From Schoenoplectus triqueter (Eukaryota; Streptophyta; Magnoliopsida; Poales; Cyperaceae): 64,000 nt of DNA. Positions 1 to 11,985 of this stretch are shown piece by piece. Below the pieces are notes generated by a model. That model made no database searches. It was not told where the DNA came from and saw nothing but the letters and a program-made list of their open reading frames with translations. Within the stretch, counting starts at the first letter, position 1. Each line of letters begins with the position of its first letter. The translations under genes were made by a program, and so were the position numbers. The stretch covers positions 434,001 to 498,000 of the forward strand of contig CAXKVV010000081.1 of the NCBI GenBank assembly GCA_964058805.1, in the 5' to 3' direction.

Positions 1-199
1 TTATTATTCGAGCTAGCTCACAAGCTAATGTATGTGTGTTGACTTAGTTTGACATTTATATTTAATATATGTATAAATTACAAATTCATCATATCTATGA
101 AAATAATACATAAGTTAGTACAAAATTGATATACAACAAACTATATTTTCAACAAAATCTTTCATGCACTAATTTGAATAGATGAACCAGTAAAAAACT

Positions 200-462
200 A
201 TCAAGTTAAATATATGAACCGAGTCACGAGCGAGTATGAGAAGTCGTTAATCTGCTGAGATGGTGAGATGATGAGTGATAATAAGAGATGAATTATTGGA
301 TTAAAGTTTAGCTGAAAAAAAATATAAATTATTATTATTTGAGCCGACTCGAATCATGAGTCGAGTCAATCCCAATTCAAATTCAGCTCATTTGACTATC
401 GAACCAAATTAGTTCGAGTCAGATTAGCTCGAGTCAGAATAGAACTCGAGCTTTTTTGTGCA
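200..462. repeat. Degenerate GAGTCGAG-type repeat cluster
   Basis: Short motifs related to gagtcgagtc and ctcgagtcag recur on both strands, with AT-rich sequence between them. Clusters of this kind are common near the ends of plant DNA transposons. No terminal repeat or target duplication could be delimited, so the element type is left open. A similar cluster appears near 21900-22010. Confidence 0.35.
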
Positions 463-1340
463 ACCTATACCCCGTACTGATTTCAATCAGTCTCGAAAAG
501 GGGATCTGCAACACATCAAATTGTGGAGCCTGTACATAATTTTTTTTTTTACTTAAAAAGACAGTACTTTTACAATCAAAATCTGAATGGTTTAGACTTC
601 ACCCATATTCAAAATCTGAATGGTTCAGATTTTGAGAACCAATCTTTGGTCCATTAGCAAAGACAATGATTATTTATGTGTGGGGAAGTTATAATGAGTG
701 TGGATCTTTTCTGGACAACTAATGTTGATTGGTTTAGAATTCACCTTTCTCAAAAATAAAAAGCCAATTTCTCACTTGAGTTTTCCAAATTCTTTCAGGC
801 AGCTAGAGCATCATCTTCTTTTCTGTGGTTATCTTCAAACAGGAAGGCTGGGAATCTCCACTGACATGGATCTCTTTCAGTTCATACGAGAGCAGAACAA
901 ATTTCATTTTTAACTGGACGAGAAACAAAAAAATGGAGTCCATTATGGTCAATACTTACACGAGGCTTCAAGAGAGGATGTTTCAATCTTTCAATCAGGT
1001 GCATTGTGCATTGTATACCAAGTATTGCAGGAGGAACCGCTTGTTAGTAATTTCAAATCTGTCTTGACGATATATATAAAAAAGTATATATAAATTCGTC
1101 AGTAATCTGTTGAAAGTACCGATCTCACACACACACTGTGCGTGCATACTTATACGGTGCACTGACCTGATTAGTAAGTGGCGCCACTAAGCCATGCACT
1201 GATCTCTTGTTGGCCGGCCCCGTTCTTTGGCATTAACACATCATTCAACTGGCACAAACTAATATCCAGAAGCTCATAACAATCATCCATGCCAGACGGT
1301 CAGCCAGAGCTCGCCTTCTGACCTTCATTTGAGAAATTAT
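463..1340. other. Intergenic stretch, no gene recognised
   Basis: Two short open frames on the plus strand (698-913 and 825-1067) show no family resemblance I can recognise and no flanking splice context. A short direct repeat containing atctgaatggtt occurs near 582 and 615. Nothing else supportable was seen. Confidence 0.5.
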
Positions 1341-1351
1341 ATTGTATCATG

Positions 1352-1591
1352 TCATGAGCCAACTTGAGCCGTTTCATTGCAAATAGGACAGACATCAAAA
1401 AGGTTTTTGCTCAAGGCAGTTGGGTTCCCAACTGCTGATGCAAGTGCCGGCTCGCATGCATCGGTGTACTCTGTGGTTTTACAAATCTCGGCTATGGAAG
1501 CGGTGGCATTGGTGGCAGAGGAGGTGGCTGCTTTTGACACAATTAGTATTGTAAAAATGGCACAAACCCATGTGACAAGCTTTTGCTGCAT
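1352..1591 (-). pseudogene. Pectin methylesterase inhibitor-like N-terminal fragment
   Basis: The 79-residue frame opens with a hydrophobic signal-peptide-like segment (about residues 1-25). It continues with ICKTTEYTDACEPALAS and a following NPTALSKNLFD, which resemble the start of PMEI domains: a Cys-bearing helix, a second Cys, then an aliphatic helix. Intact PMEI proteins are about 150-200 residues, so this is only the first quarter. The frame stops soon after a CPICNE segment; shifting frame near 1390 extends an amphipathic helix (AMKRLKLAHDM), which suggests a frameshift. A TATA-like box lies about 110 bp upstream. PMEI domains regulate cell-wall pectinesterases, alone or as a pro-region. 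It lies downstream of the pectinesterase relic at 14.6-16 kb on the same strand, the wrong order for one gene, so it is a separate fragment. Confidence 0.6.
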
Positions 1592-1697
1592 TGCATGTGC
1601 TCTTAATCAATTGATTCCCTCAAAAAGGAATTAAGGAAAGAGAAAAGGAAGCTGAAAATGAGAGCCTAATTCGATGAGAAAACGAATGCATGAAGTG

Positions 1698-1703
1698 TTT
1701 ATA
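1698..1703 (-). promoter_or_regulatory. TATA-like box upstream of PMEI fragment
   Basis: TATAAA on the minus strand about 107 bp before the ATG at 1591. The spacing fits a plant core promoter followed by a short leader. This is motif and position only. Confidence 0.35.
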
Positions 1704-1709
1704 GCCTAA

Positions 1710-2279
1710 GTCGAAGTCAGTTTAGTGTGAGAGTCGACTTAACGGGCCCAAGGCAGTACGTACGTAGAAGAAAGAAACGAATGTGTAATTATCAAGGCAA
1801 ATAATGTAAAAGAGCAAGGAAAGCTAGAATGGTGGTTGGTCAGTCACGCTGCATACAGTTTTGATCGTGTCAGAAAGTGATGGCACAAAAAATGGCGATT
1901 TACTCGAGCTGTTGAGCAAGAGTTGTACATGCTGTATTCTTTTGCTGAAAAGGCAGCGGTTGCAAGCCCCAGTTGTAACAGCAAGGAGAACAAGTGAACA
2001 ACCACTGATACAGAAGTGAACAACATACGCTGTTTGGTATATGGCGGAGCGCTCGATCTTCATCAGAATTTACTTTTAAATAGCCTCTCAACTGCCTAAT
2101 GGTCTCCATTGTAGCCACTTCAATTTGTTTCCACCTAATGGTTGTCGATGTTGGCTTAGAGTTATCAAATAACAACCAATTAGTAAAATAATTACAAGAC
2201 CTAATCAGGCATTATTTAGACAAGTTTAGTTAAATAACAAGTCATATACGAATAATAACAATCTATTCCTATAACTCAT
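1710..2279. other. Intergenic stretch with unassigned overlapping frames
   Basis: Three overlapping minus-strand frames (1824-2175) share this stretch. One begins with a hydrophobic segment. None resembles a family I know, and overlapping frames in one place usually mean chance. No other feature was seen. Confidence 0.4.
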
Positions 2280-2872
2280 AGATGTTGAATCGTATTTTGT
2301 ATCGTGAATCGTTATATTTTGTATCGTATCGTGTATCGTGTATCGTATCATACTATTAAGATACACTAAACTTGATATAAAACAACTAATTAGACTTGCA
2401 TTTTTTCTATTTGAGAATCATTATAATATAATATTTTATCACATTTATATAGAACACTAGCACAACATGCATGCTATGTGATATGAACACTACTTTTATT
2501 ATAATTCTATGACAATCCAAATAACATAAGTACTAACAAAAAAAAATATTTTCTTCCAATCAACCACATATAAATTCAATATATATTTTTAGAATGAAAT
2601 ACCAAATAGGAATTTAATATACATATTTATTTAATACATTAGAAAAAAATAGTTTTATACTTTTATTCAATATTTTTTGAGTCACTTATTTTTTGGTCAG
2701 AATTCGTTAGCAATTCGCTAAGGATTCGTGCAAATCCCCTCTCCATAGACAAAAAGTACAGATTTATATTTATTGGTCTCGGAATTGTATCGTATCGTAA
2801 GATTCGTATCTATTAGCTTCTGAATCGTATCGTATCGTAAGATTCGTATCTTGAATCGTAAGATACTAACTT
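2280..2872. repeat. Element-like region bounded by TATCGTATCG repeats
   Basis: Both edges (about 2284-2352 and 2768-2870) are dense in gaatcgtatcgtatcgtaag-type units, and the middle is AT-rich and non-coding. This looks like a short non-autonomous transposon with subterminal repeats. I could not fix its termini or a target duplication. Confidence 0.4.
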
Positions 2873-3084
2873 CTATGCTATAACTAACAACGTTTTAGAC
2901 ATGAGATGCAGAGTCTCTCTTGACATTTTCCTACCTGCTCTGTGTTGCTTCTTATATTATTTTTCTTCTATTAACTGCTCGGCAAGTCTGCATCCTTCAA
3001 TATATTTTTTCTTTCCATAATACCAAGACAAGTTACCCGGCACATTCATAACCAAGCCTCACCCAGCCCAAACAAAAGTTCTCC

Positions 3085-3087
3085 TCC
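3085..3087. repeat. CACTA target-site duplication, left (TCC)
   Basis: TCC directly before CACTATAGG. The matching copy is at 13590-13592. Confidence 0.6.
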
Positions 3088-3339
3088 CACTATAGGAAAG
3101 TGTCATATTTGCATCTGGAAATGGTCAATTGCATCGGCACTTTTTTATTAGCATCTGCAAAAAAAAATTCCGACCTCAAAATTTTGATTTTAACATATTG
3201 CATTAGTAATGCTGATGTAACTATATATTTGTATCTATTTTGCAGATGTAAGTAAGTGTAGTTATTTTTTTTCTGAAAATGAATGGAAGGGGGCGCACTA
3301 AAATGCTGATGCACATCAGTACTACAAGAAAATATATAT

Positions 3340-3850
3340 TCGATGACGATAAAAGTCGCCACTATACATAATAATATCGTCACCTTTGACTTTCGGTGAT
3401 GACTTTCAATCGCCACAAGATCGCCCCCGTAAATCCCGTCGCTAAAAATAAATTATGGCGACTTCAGTCGCCACAAGTTTCAATGACGATATTTTATCAC
3501 CATTGTAAGATTATAATAAGACGGCAATTTTTAACGCCGCCTTAAATATAAGCTACAGTGGCGATTTATTTTTGGTGACGACAGTTATCGCCACTAATTA
3601 TCTAAAAAATGATGGCTACAAAAGTCGTCATTGTTAATTAAATTGTGACAATTTCTTTTCGTTACCTTATTTCTGAATAATAGAGACGATATTCTTGTTG
3701 CCAAGTTTTTATATTTTATAGTGATGATTTATCACCATCGACTTTTATTGTTGTGTATAGTGGCGACCTTTATTGTCACCAAAAGATAATATTCTTGGTG
3801 ACGATAAAAACTATATTCGTATTGTTTTGATGGCGCATTTATTTTATTAA
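3340..3850. repeat. Left subterminal repeats of inner CACTA
   Basis: Repeated gtcgccact, ggcgacttcagtcgccac and gatgacgataaaag motifs in both orientations. In En/Spm elements such repeats bind the transposon-encoded DNA-binding protein; that role is inferred from the family. Confidence 0.6.
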
Positions 3851-4137
3851 TGATGACACATTTATATTATCTGTATAATCATTCGAATAAAATATACATT
3901 ATATTATTATCGACTATTAAATGTGCATAAATTTTATCATTTAATGCTTCTATCTTATGCTATTTTTTTACCTTCTATATTATTTCAAAAAGTGCATTTT
4001 CAACTCTATTTACAAAACTACAAAAAAAAATACAATTATATTTCACTACAACATTAGTTACAAATAACATAACAAAAAGTAAATAAGCTAAATCAAAGCA
4101 ACACTAATTATGACAGTAGTAGTATCTCATACATAAG

Positions 4138-4398
4138 TCAGAAAGTGTAAGAACGATTAATTACAGTACATATACAGGGTAACACACATAAACCTACATG
4201 TTTATTTCCAACTCTAAGATGTGGTGTTGCAAGTGTAATGAAATTGATAGGCTCCAATCCAGCAATTAGGCCAGATCTCAATACTTCTATTGAATCATCT
4301 GTTCTGTGTCTCACAGAGTGACATATTTGCCCAGGGTATGATCCTCTGAGGAGTACAACACAATAATCACAAAATGATATTTGATGTATCACAACCAA
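4138..4398 (-). pseudogene. DUF676 putative serine esterase fragment (captured)
   Basis: The minus-strand frame contains IAGLEPINFITLATPHLRV followed by GNKHV. This matches the conserved stretch of plant DUF676 lipase-like proteins (usually GLEP-NFIT-ATPHLG-RG-KQ-P). The invariant Gly after HL is Arg here. The upstream GHSxGG nucleophile motif is absent and the frame degrades on both sides, so this is an internal fragment. DUF676 proteins are alpha/beta-hydrolases with little-known lipase/esterase roles. It shares its strand with the HflX exon and two more exons within the inner CACTA-like element, so it was probably picked up by the transposon. Confidence 0.65.
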
Positions 4399-4801
4399 TG
4401 GAAGGTTTTGTGCACCTAATAAAAATTAATTAAACTTGAAAATGATCAAACCTCGAGCTGCCCCCTTCCATTAAATATTCAATTATGTTACCAGTAAAAT
4501 TGATAAGACCAACGGAACCCATGTTGTCAGAATATCATCCAAACCCATTTAATATTTTGCTAGGATGAGGGCTTAAAAAGGAGGGTAAAGAAAATTTAAA
4601 ATTATCGAATTTTAACAAGCCAGTCAACTCAGTACCAGTGGTGCATCAAGATGTAGATCAAATTACTTTGTCAAACATATCTATTAAACCGCTTCATACC
4701 CCTTCATGCTACCCAATATTTGTCCAGTTAACTCTTGCTGTGTGATTAAGTAGTTTAGTATGTTAAACCAGGTGCACAGACAGAAATAAAAGATATTTCA
4801 C

Positions 4802-4915
4802 CTGAACCCTCCTTGTAGTCGGATCTAGTGTGGCAAACAACTTATCCTCAGCAAGAACACCTGCCCCAGTCAGGCGGTTTAGGAGTGTGCTTTTTCCAGC
4901 ATTGGTGTAGCTTAC
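4802..4915 (-). pseudogene. HflX GTPase P-loop exon (captured)
   Basis: A 114-bp minus-strand segment with intact splice borders (ctcag before it, gtgaaa after it) encodes 38 residues including [18 protein letters not shown] and [16 protein letters not shown]. This is the G1-to-G2/switch I region of HflX, a ribosome-associated GTPase present in plant organelles. The first Walker A glycine (VGYTNAGKS in the family) is Ser here. None of the other HflX exons was found nearby, so a single exon with its splice sites was carried along. It cannot make a working GTPase alone but could be spliced into a chimeric transcript. Confidence 0.85.
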
Positions 4916-4920
4916 CTGAG

Positions 4921-6228
4921 AAAAAACAAGCTATGATTTTCTAATATGCAAGTGAAAATTAACATCTCTAAAAAAATAATATTTGTAGTATTACTTTACC
5001 AATGATACGACAGGCATCAACATAGTGGCAATATTACGATATAATTTATGTTGTCATACTGATTCCAGCTCCTTTAATGCACATATCTAGTAAAATTCAT
5101 TGAAAAGTGAAAACATATACAAAGAATTAGACCTTCTATTGAAGAAGTCTACAGATCTCATATCAGGTATAATTCTTTTTACTTTAAAAAAAAACATAGA
5201 GGTGGTGGAATTGCTCATTTAATTTGGTTAAAAAGGATGTATTTATGTTTACAAGAAATAAGTACAGCACAGTCACTGTCAATGGGACTTGTATTGCTAT
5301 TATTGAAAAAGGTTAGTAATAAAATGGCCATAACATATGTAAACTTGGAACTCAATTCTAGGAATATTGTTTGTAGGAAAATAAAATTTCCAATTCATGC
5401 TTTTTTATCAACTCTATAGCATAATATTGAGATGAATTATGTTGGCCTTGCCTACAAAGTGAGCAGTAATTTCGGAAAATAATTGTAATACCACTATACA
5501 AGTCAAGAAGCAAATTATTTCAATTTGGAATTTTGGATACATTTATGTTTAATGACAATTTACCAGTATCAAATCAGCAGTAAAAACTTAAGAAGAGGAG
5601 AAAACCTTATTGATGCTTTTATTACAATCTGGACAAATGCAAAAATTTAGAAAGATCAAGATGAATAATGAGAAGTAAATAGTAGTCTCACAAATTACCA
5701 TGACAAAATAGATCAATCATAAATAATTTCAGAAGTCGTTCTTAGTATTTTGACACTAGGTATATGTATCTACGAAGAGTTAAAGGCCCTGGCTATTTAT
5801 CAATTGCAAACTAATAGATTATTCTCCTCCTCAAACCGATCCCTAAATTGATCCTCAATGGTCTAATAAACTTGAAACCTAATACCTTATAGTCCAAGTA
5901 ATTTTTTCAGTAAGCCATGACCATCTGAAGCATTCTCTTGCCGAACCATTAGAAGTATAAGTTTACTAAAAGAATCCCAATTAGAATGAGCCTTGCAAGG
6001 AAATGATAACAGCATGTACCTAAGAAGCAGCTTTAGAAGGCCGATAGCTCAAACAATCACTGAAATTTGAATTGTTATTTCTTGAACTTGATTTTCTATT
6101 TTTAATTTGTCAGATTTGACCCTAATTTTGAGACCATTAAAGAAGCTTAACACTAAGAAAGCCATAATTATTTATTAGATTTATTTACATCTGGAGTATG
6201 AGGTTGAAAGAAGTTAGAACATTATTAC
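4921..6228. other. Interior of inner CACTA, no gene recognised
   Basis: AT-rich sequence without recognisable protein similarity. A minus-strand stretch near 5885-5960 reads RQENASDGHGLLKKLLG, which could be part of another captured exon, but I cannot assign it. Confidence 0.4.
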
Positions 6229-6331
6229 CTACATTAGTCATGGAATCCATTAAGGTCATGTAGAGCTTGAGCTTAGCCTGGTTTTGCATATCAGACAAGT
6301 CAGCATCGAACCCATGTAACAATGACATAAC
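6229..6331 (-). pseudogene. Unassigned exon with intact splice borders (captured?)
   Basis: 103 bp on the minus strand, preceded by ctttcag and followed by gtaataat. It is open throughout and encodes a helical-looking peptide beginning VMSLLHGFDADLSDMQ and ending in LMDSMTNV. I do not recognise the family. It follows another spliceable segment on the same strand (6438-6592), so the two look like consecutive exons of one gene carried by the transposon. Confidence 0.45.
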
Positions 6332-6437
6332 CTGAAAGAGAATAATTTAATGATACAAATCTAGCCTAGCAGTTTTAGCACTGATTGGTTTTTTTCAAAG
6401 TTTTGAAATAGTGAAATGAAAAGAAAATGTACCTAAC

Positions 6438-6592
6438 CAATTAGTGGCCCTATTTTCATAATGTCCTGGTAGATGTTGTACACCATCCTTAGTGTCATCT
6501 CCCCCTTTCGATCGTCTGAAAGATGTTCTGAATGTTGATCCACAAACATAACTTCATTGATTTTATCATAATTCCAGATTAATTTTTCATGC
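6438..6592 (-). pseudogene. Unassigned exon, upstream partner of 6229-6331
   Basis: 155 bp on the minus strand between an acceptor ctgcgcag and a donor gttaggta. The open frame contains LIWNYDKINEVMFVDQHSEH and then LRMVYNIYQDIMK. Acidic and hydrophobic residues alternate as in a folded helical domain. No family identified. A donor four bases further on would include an in-frame TAG. Confidence 0.4.
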
Positions 6593-6599
6593 CTGCGCA

Positions 6600-7424
6600 G
6601 AATAATTAATCAAATAAAAAAGGGGAAAAAACTTATAGGAAATGAAAAAAAGAATGATAACTATTGAGTGATACTTTACCCATGAGACGAGCAATAAAAG
6701 GCTTCACATCAAAATTAGTAAATTGAGTGTATTTCTCTTTTAGACAGTTAATAGTCGAACTATAAAAAATCACTCAAATTCATACATGAATGGTGTTAAT
6801 TCACTATCCATGCTCATATAATAAGTATATATATATTACCAGGTCAGAGGTGGGTTGGGGCTAGAATTGGTGAGGTTTGAGAGGCGTGAGTGATAGAAGC
6901 TTAGAGGCCAAGGAAGGGTGTCGGAGAAAAGGGAGAGCGAGGAGGTCGCCACTCATCGCCGTTCACATCGAGAGTGTCACTGATCGCTGCTCACTACCGT
7001 GTGCACAGGGAGTGCTACTAATCGCCACTGGCCACCACAGTCAATCGCTGAAAGAAATGGAGGTGGTCGTCCGACAGAGGTGAGAGAGAACTCAGAGAAG
7101 AGAGAGTCGAAAGTCAGATGAGGCAATTAATTTAGGGTATGATTTTGGGTTGAAACTTCCAAGAGGCGCTCGGAACTCGGATGAGGCAGTTAATTTTGGG
7201 AGTTATATTAACTCAGGCGGAAAATTTTGGGCGAGAAAGAGGAGGAAAATAAAATTATGCTACAAAGATATTATGGAGTTTGTTTTGAAACTTCCACAAA
7301 GGATTTGGCAGGTAAAACCGTAATGTAACTACGTTCTTTCAAAAAACATCACGGTTTTTTGGTATAATATATTTTGTCATTTATATTTTTAGATTGAGGA
7401 GAAATTATAGTTAATGTCCCGACA
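6600..7424. other. GC-richer island and AT-rich filler inside CACTA
   Basis: Positions about 6840-7110 are clearly more GC- and purine-rich than their surroundings and contain a 68-codon plus-strand frame without known similarity. Read on the minus strand the stretch is pyrimidine-rich, like a gene leader, and could be the 5' end of the gene that gave the exons at 6229-6592. That is inference only. Confidence 0.3.
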
Positions 7425-8850
7425 TATATTTTATTGAAAAATTAATCAAATCCCAGGAAACCGTACCTAGTTTCTAATATTCACTTATTTATTACTAAAA
7501 ATAGGAGATTAATTAACATATATTTATATATTTATATGTTTATCAATATTATTCTATTATTAAATAGAGAAATTGATTAATATATATTATATATAGAATA
7601 TTTTATTTTATTATTCTTTTATTTATTTTAAAAATAGAGAAATTGATTAATATATATTTTAATATATATTAATTTCATTCTAACTATTATTTTTATTATG
7701 TTCTTAAATTATGTAGTTTACTTATTATATATAAGTATTATTATTAGGTTTTTATAAGAGAAAATAGTTTTAAAAATAAAAATAAAAATAAAATGAAAAG
7801 AAATAAAATAAAAGAAAAGAAATAAATAGATAAAAAAAAATAAAGGAAAAAGGTTATTATATTATTAATGTGTTGGTATTTTAGTATTCGGGATCATACG
7901 CTGACTACCAAATCGTTGGTGCCAATGCACCGATATCCCGGATCGGGGGCAGTCAGGGAATATAATCATTTCCCGATCTTTAAGTTTACGTGATTAGTCC
8001 ATGGATACCGCCGAACCTTTCGGGGCGACTTCCAATTAAATAAACCCATTTTTAGTTTCAGTCACTTTATTATCTTGAGACCTTTTAATATTGGGCCTTA
8101 TATTATTTTGTTAATCCTCATCATATTTAAGTTATTTAAGGCTCGTTTATTGGCTCAATATGATTTCATTGTAAATCTGGTTTCCATTTATATATATGGG
8201 CCCATATTCATTGTCCACCAACTTATCAAATTCAACATTCCAAGTTATAACTTAGTCTATATACCACTTTTAAATTTCTACATCCATTATTCTCATATGG
8301 CCCACATAACTAACAGAGAGCAACAGGGTTATCTACCAACAAAAGCCCAAGTGATCAAGTAATTTCAAAAGTGACAGAGAACAACCCAGCACCGAAAATA
8401 ATTGACCCAGCTATAATTACAGAAAAGACAGACAGCCCACAACAAGACACAACATCCCTAAGACAGATCAAGTATCAGGGCACCAATTTAAGCCAGAGGG
8501 TCATATGGAATCCAGGCAACAGATTAATACAGATCAAGTCAGAATTCAACCAATTTAATTCAAGCATGCATCATACAGTCAATTTCAGGCCAATTTGCAC
8601 AAATGGGTATATCAACATCCCCAACCATAACACAGGATAGCAAAGAGGGGTATACAATATCAGTGTATAGGCGACCAAACCGCCAAATCAACATAAACAG
8701 GTGATAAGCCTCACCAATCAGCCAAATACCAGAATCAGGCAGGGGAACAAGCTCCATTCCTGCGTCACTGGTACCTCTCGATACCAGTGTACCAGGAACA
8801 GTGCCGGCATAAAAATAACCCAACAAGCAACCAAGCAACAACATTACCCA
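7425..8850. repeat. Shortened copy of the giant LTR family (copy A)
   Basis: Shares ordered landmarks with the copies at 52-57 kb and 58-64 kb: the aatcccaggaaaccgtacct junction (7452-7471), the GATTAATATATAT-rich block, the TTGGTATTTTAG...GGGATCATA segment (about 7870-7900), the aacctttcgg box (8013-8022), a CA-rich stretch and the GGTACC dyad (8768-8795). It lacks both LTR ends and much of the middle, so it is an internally deleted fragment sitting inside the inner CACTA. Confidence 0.7.
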
Positions 8851-9529
8851 CTGCGAAATCGATCAAGAAATCACATATTACTAATAAGTATAATATATTA
8901 AAAATTAAGTATCTAGGAATAAAATAAGTATAATATATACAATAAGTGTTGGGCATGCATATATTTGTTAATATTTGTAATAAATAATACTATATACAAA
9001 TAGAACTTTTGTAGCTCATAGCAATTTATAAATAAAAAAAACTTATAAATTTACATATATTTTGGATACAAATAATTCATATATCCACTACATTTTCACC
9101 CCTAATCACGAAGGGATTCTAAAATAGTTTTAGGGTGGTCATAATATTTGATGTCTAGAAATAAATAATTTAAATAGGACAAAATGAAGCTGTAGATATA
9201 TTCTAGAGTCTATCAATATTCTATGTAAATTATGAGATAATGAAATGGCAAAATAATTTTTAAAGAGGAAGGGATCCAATTTTCATGTGCATTGGTACCA
9301 TTTCATTACTAATAAAACTAAATGTTAAATATCATTTTTAAATGTTTTAAATGATAAAATTAATTGATTGAACATTTTGTATACATCATATTAAATGTAC
9401 ACAAAAATTATATTATTTTAACTTCATTTATATAGACATCAAACGTTAATATACATTACTTGTTATCTCAATCGTAAATTGAAATATAGGTATTGTAGTC
9501 ATTATACATTATCTGTTAACATTAATGGA

Positions 9530-10480
9530 TAAATCTAGTTCATACGCTCTTTATAATATATGAATATAATTTATAAGTATGATATGAACATGATTATAAA
9601 AAATATAAATATGAATATGTAAATATAATATGGATATATAAACATAAATATAATATGTAAGAATGTTATATAAACATAATATAAATATAATTCATAAATA
9701 TATAAATATAATATTAATATATGAGTATATAAATATAATATATATAAATATGATATGAATATATTATATAATTACAACACGAATATCACTATAAGAACAT
9801 AATATGAATATATAAACACAAATATAATATGTAAATACAATATGAATATGACTATAAGAACATAATATGAATATAATACGTATATATATATATATATATA
9901 TATGATATGTAAGTATGATATAATTATAATTCATAAATACATTGTGAATGTGATTATTAAAAATATAAATATATTATGTACATATAATATGAATATATAA
10001 ACATAATATGAACATAATTTATAAATATGATATGAATATGATTATAAAAATGTAAATATAATATGTAGATATGATAAGTAAATATGATATGAATATAATA
10101 CCATACGACTATAACTATAAAATATAAATATGATATATGAATATATAATAGTATATGAACATACTAGATAAATATAATATAAATATGTAGATATAAATTT
10201 AATATGTAAACATGATATGTAAGTATGATATAAAAAAGTGAAATAATAATATGATAATAGAAAAATGATAAATAAAAATAATATGATAATAATAAAATAA
10301 TAAATAGAGATGAAACGATAATAATAAAATGATAAACGGAAATAATATGATTATATATAGAATAAAATAATATGATAATAAATAAAATGATAAATAGAGA
10401 TAATATGATAAAAATAATACGATAATAGTAAAATGATAAAAAATAATATAATAATAAACAAGTAAAATTATAATTGATAA
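9530..10480. repeat. Degenerate AT-rich tandem repeats
   Basis: Variants of aaatataatatgaatatata (9530-10220) grade into gataataataaaatgataaat units (10230-10480). Includes a (TA)n run near 9886-9903. The long minus-strand frame here (10164-10679) is low-complexity translation of this repeat. Confidence 0.75.
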
Positions 10481-10984
10481 TTCTAAATGATTTGGACAAA
10501 AAATAGAACCATCGCACAAATGGAAAGAAAAAGAAAGGAAAAGAGAAACAAAGAACAAAATTACTTAGTAAAGCTTTCTTCTCGGTGATGAAACAAAAAA
10601 AAACGGTTGTTCTAATTAACGTCAAACTATCGTTCATATTGAGTTTTGAGAAGTCGTTTATTGAAAGAGAGATGAGCACAAATCAGAAAAAAAAAGAGCT
10701 CTAATTTTGAGCTTCGTTCAGCAAAAAAAAAGACATGGGTAAATTATAGTAAATTTAAAACTGATTTCTAGAATAACATATATTTAATTAAATTATTAGA
10801 AACAAGCTACATTATTAGTATATAATTTTGAAGACTTATTAATTTAAAGCACGCTAAAAACCAAAATATTCAAATGTTATTTTTATCATATATTTGTTCC
10901 CAACCACCATGCATAATAAATAAATAATAGAAAATGCTCAATTTTGTAACCTTAATTACTTAATGATATAATAATAATAATTAC

Positions 10985-11565
10985 AATATTATAGTGGTGA
11001 CTTTAATTTAGCCACTATAACGTGTGTATTTTCATGGTTTACAATATATGTAGATAAAAATAATAATCACATTTTTAAAACATATCGTGACAACTTTAAT
11101 TTTGTCACTAATAATTGAATAAATGGAGACAATATTTATGTTGCCACTATAACTATTATATGATGGCGAAAAAAATTGCCACATTTCAAAACATTATAGA
11201 GGCGACTTAAATTTGTCACAAATTATTTAGTAAAAAGTGGCAAAATTAATTATAGCCAGTATAAATATACATATGGAGACGATATATTATGTTGTCATCA
11301 TTAAATTAAAAATGACGACGACTTTCTATAATTGTCACGGTACGTTTTTATTAATGATGACATTTTTACAAGGTCGTCAGCAAAAAAAAGGAATTTGTGG
11401 CGACTTTTAAATTCGTCATTGGAAAAATCAGAATACGTGGCGACTTTTATGAGTTCGCCACTATTTAAAAAGAATCAGCGGTGATATTTAATTTAAGCCA
11501 TTATTTGATGATATTTGGAGGTGGCATTTATTTTGCCACCGATATGTCGCCACCAATTTTTGTTT
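10985..11565. repeat. Right subterminal repeats of inner CACTA
   Basis: Mirror set of the left subterminal motifs (gtggcgac, gtcgccac, ttgccac) running up to the terminus at about 11576. Confidence 0.6.
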
Positions 11566-11845
11566 TTCCTGTAGTTATCGCTGAATCGTTGGATACAGCT
11601 GAAGATGGATCTGCACCCTTAATTCTAGGTTTAAATCTTTTAACTCACTCACCCATTCTATTTTTCTGATTTTTCTCTCTCTCATTGTTCTCTCCAAGGT
11701 TATCAGCGACGACGCCGCTTATTCTCAAATCTCTCCCATCGCTCTTTACTCTCCGCAGAGATCCCAGAGATCCAGGCCGAAGATCTCTACGCCCAGACAA
11801 AAGAAGGAATCAAGATCAAGGAGCGATTTGATCTCCATCTCGATC

Positions 11846-11976
11846 GTAAGCGTCTTCCTCTCACTCTCACTCTCGCTCTCGCTTCTTCCTCCCTTCTCAC
11901 ATTCTTTCTATTACAGCAACAAAATAGATTGGTCCTGTTTCATCTCTTTGCTCTTATTTTAATTTAGCTTTGGCAG
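11846..11976 (+). other. Putative 5'-UTR intron of OB-fold fragment
   Basis: Donor gtaagc after CGATC and acceptor ttggcag nine bases before the ATG, with a CT-rich interior. This fits a leader intron. No transcript evidence is available here. Confidence 0.45.
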
Positions 11977-11985
11977 GCCTATAAG

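Larger units (their letters stand above)
3320..11576. mobile_element. Inner CACTA-like element with GTCGCCACT subterminal repeats
   Basis: The left end has ACTACAAGAAAAT (3321-3333). The right end read on the minus strand has ACTACAGGAAAAAC, closely matching the common plant CACTA terminus CACTACAAGAAAA with its first base changed. Dense inverted gtggcgac/gtcgccac motifs fill the first and last 500-600 bp (about 3340-3850 and 10985-11565), as in CACTA subterminal regions. No matching 3-bp flank was found, so the exact borders are uncertain by a base or two. Inside are fragments of a DUF676 esterase, an HflX GTPase and two unassigned exons, all on the minus strand, a shortened copy of the giant LTR family, and about 1 kb of AT-rich degenerate repeats. 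No transposase is recognisable. Confidence 0.6.

Noticed and set aside
10164..10679. 171-residue minus-strand frame, the longest in the first 40 kb
   Set aside because: Almost entirely Ile/Tyr/Phe/Ser from AT-rich tandem repeats; no domain, no codon structure.
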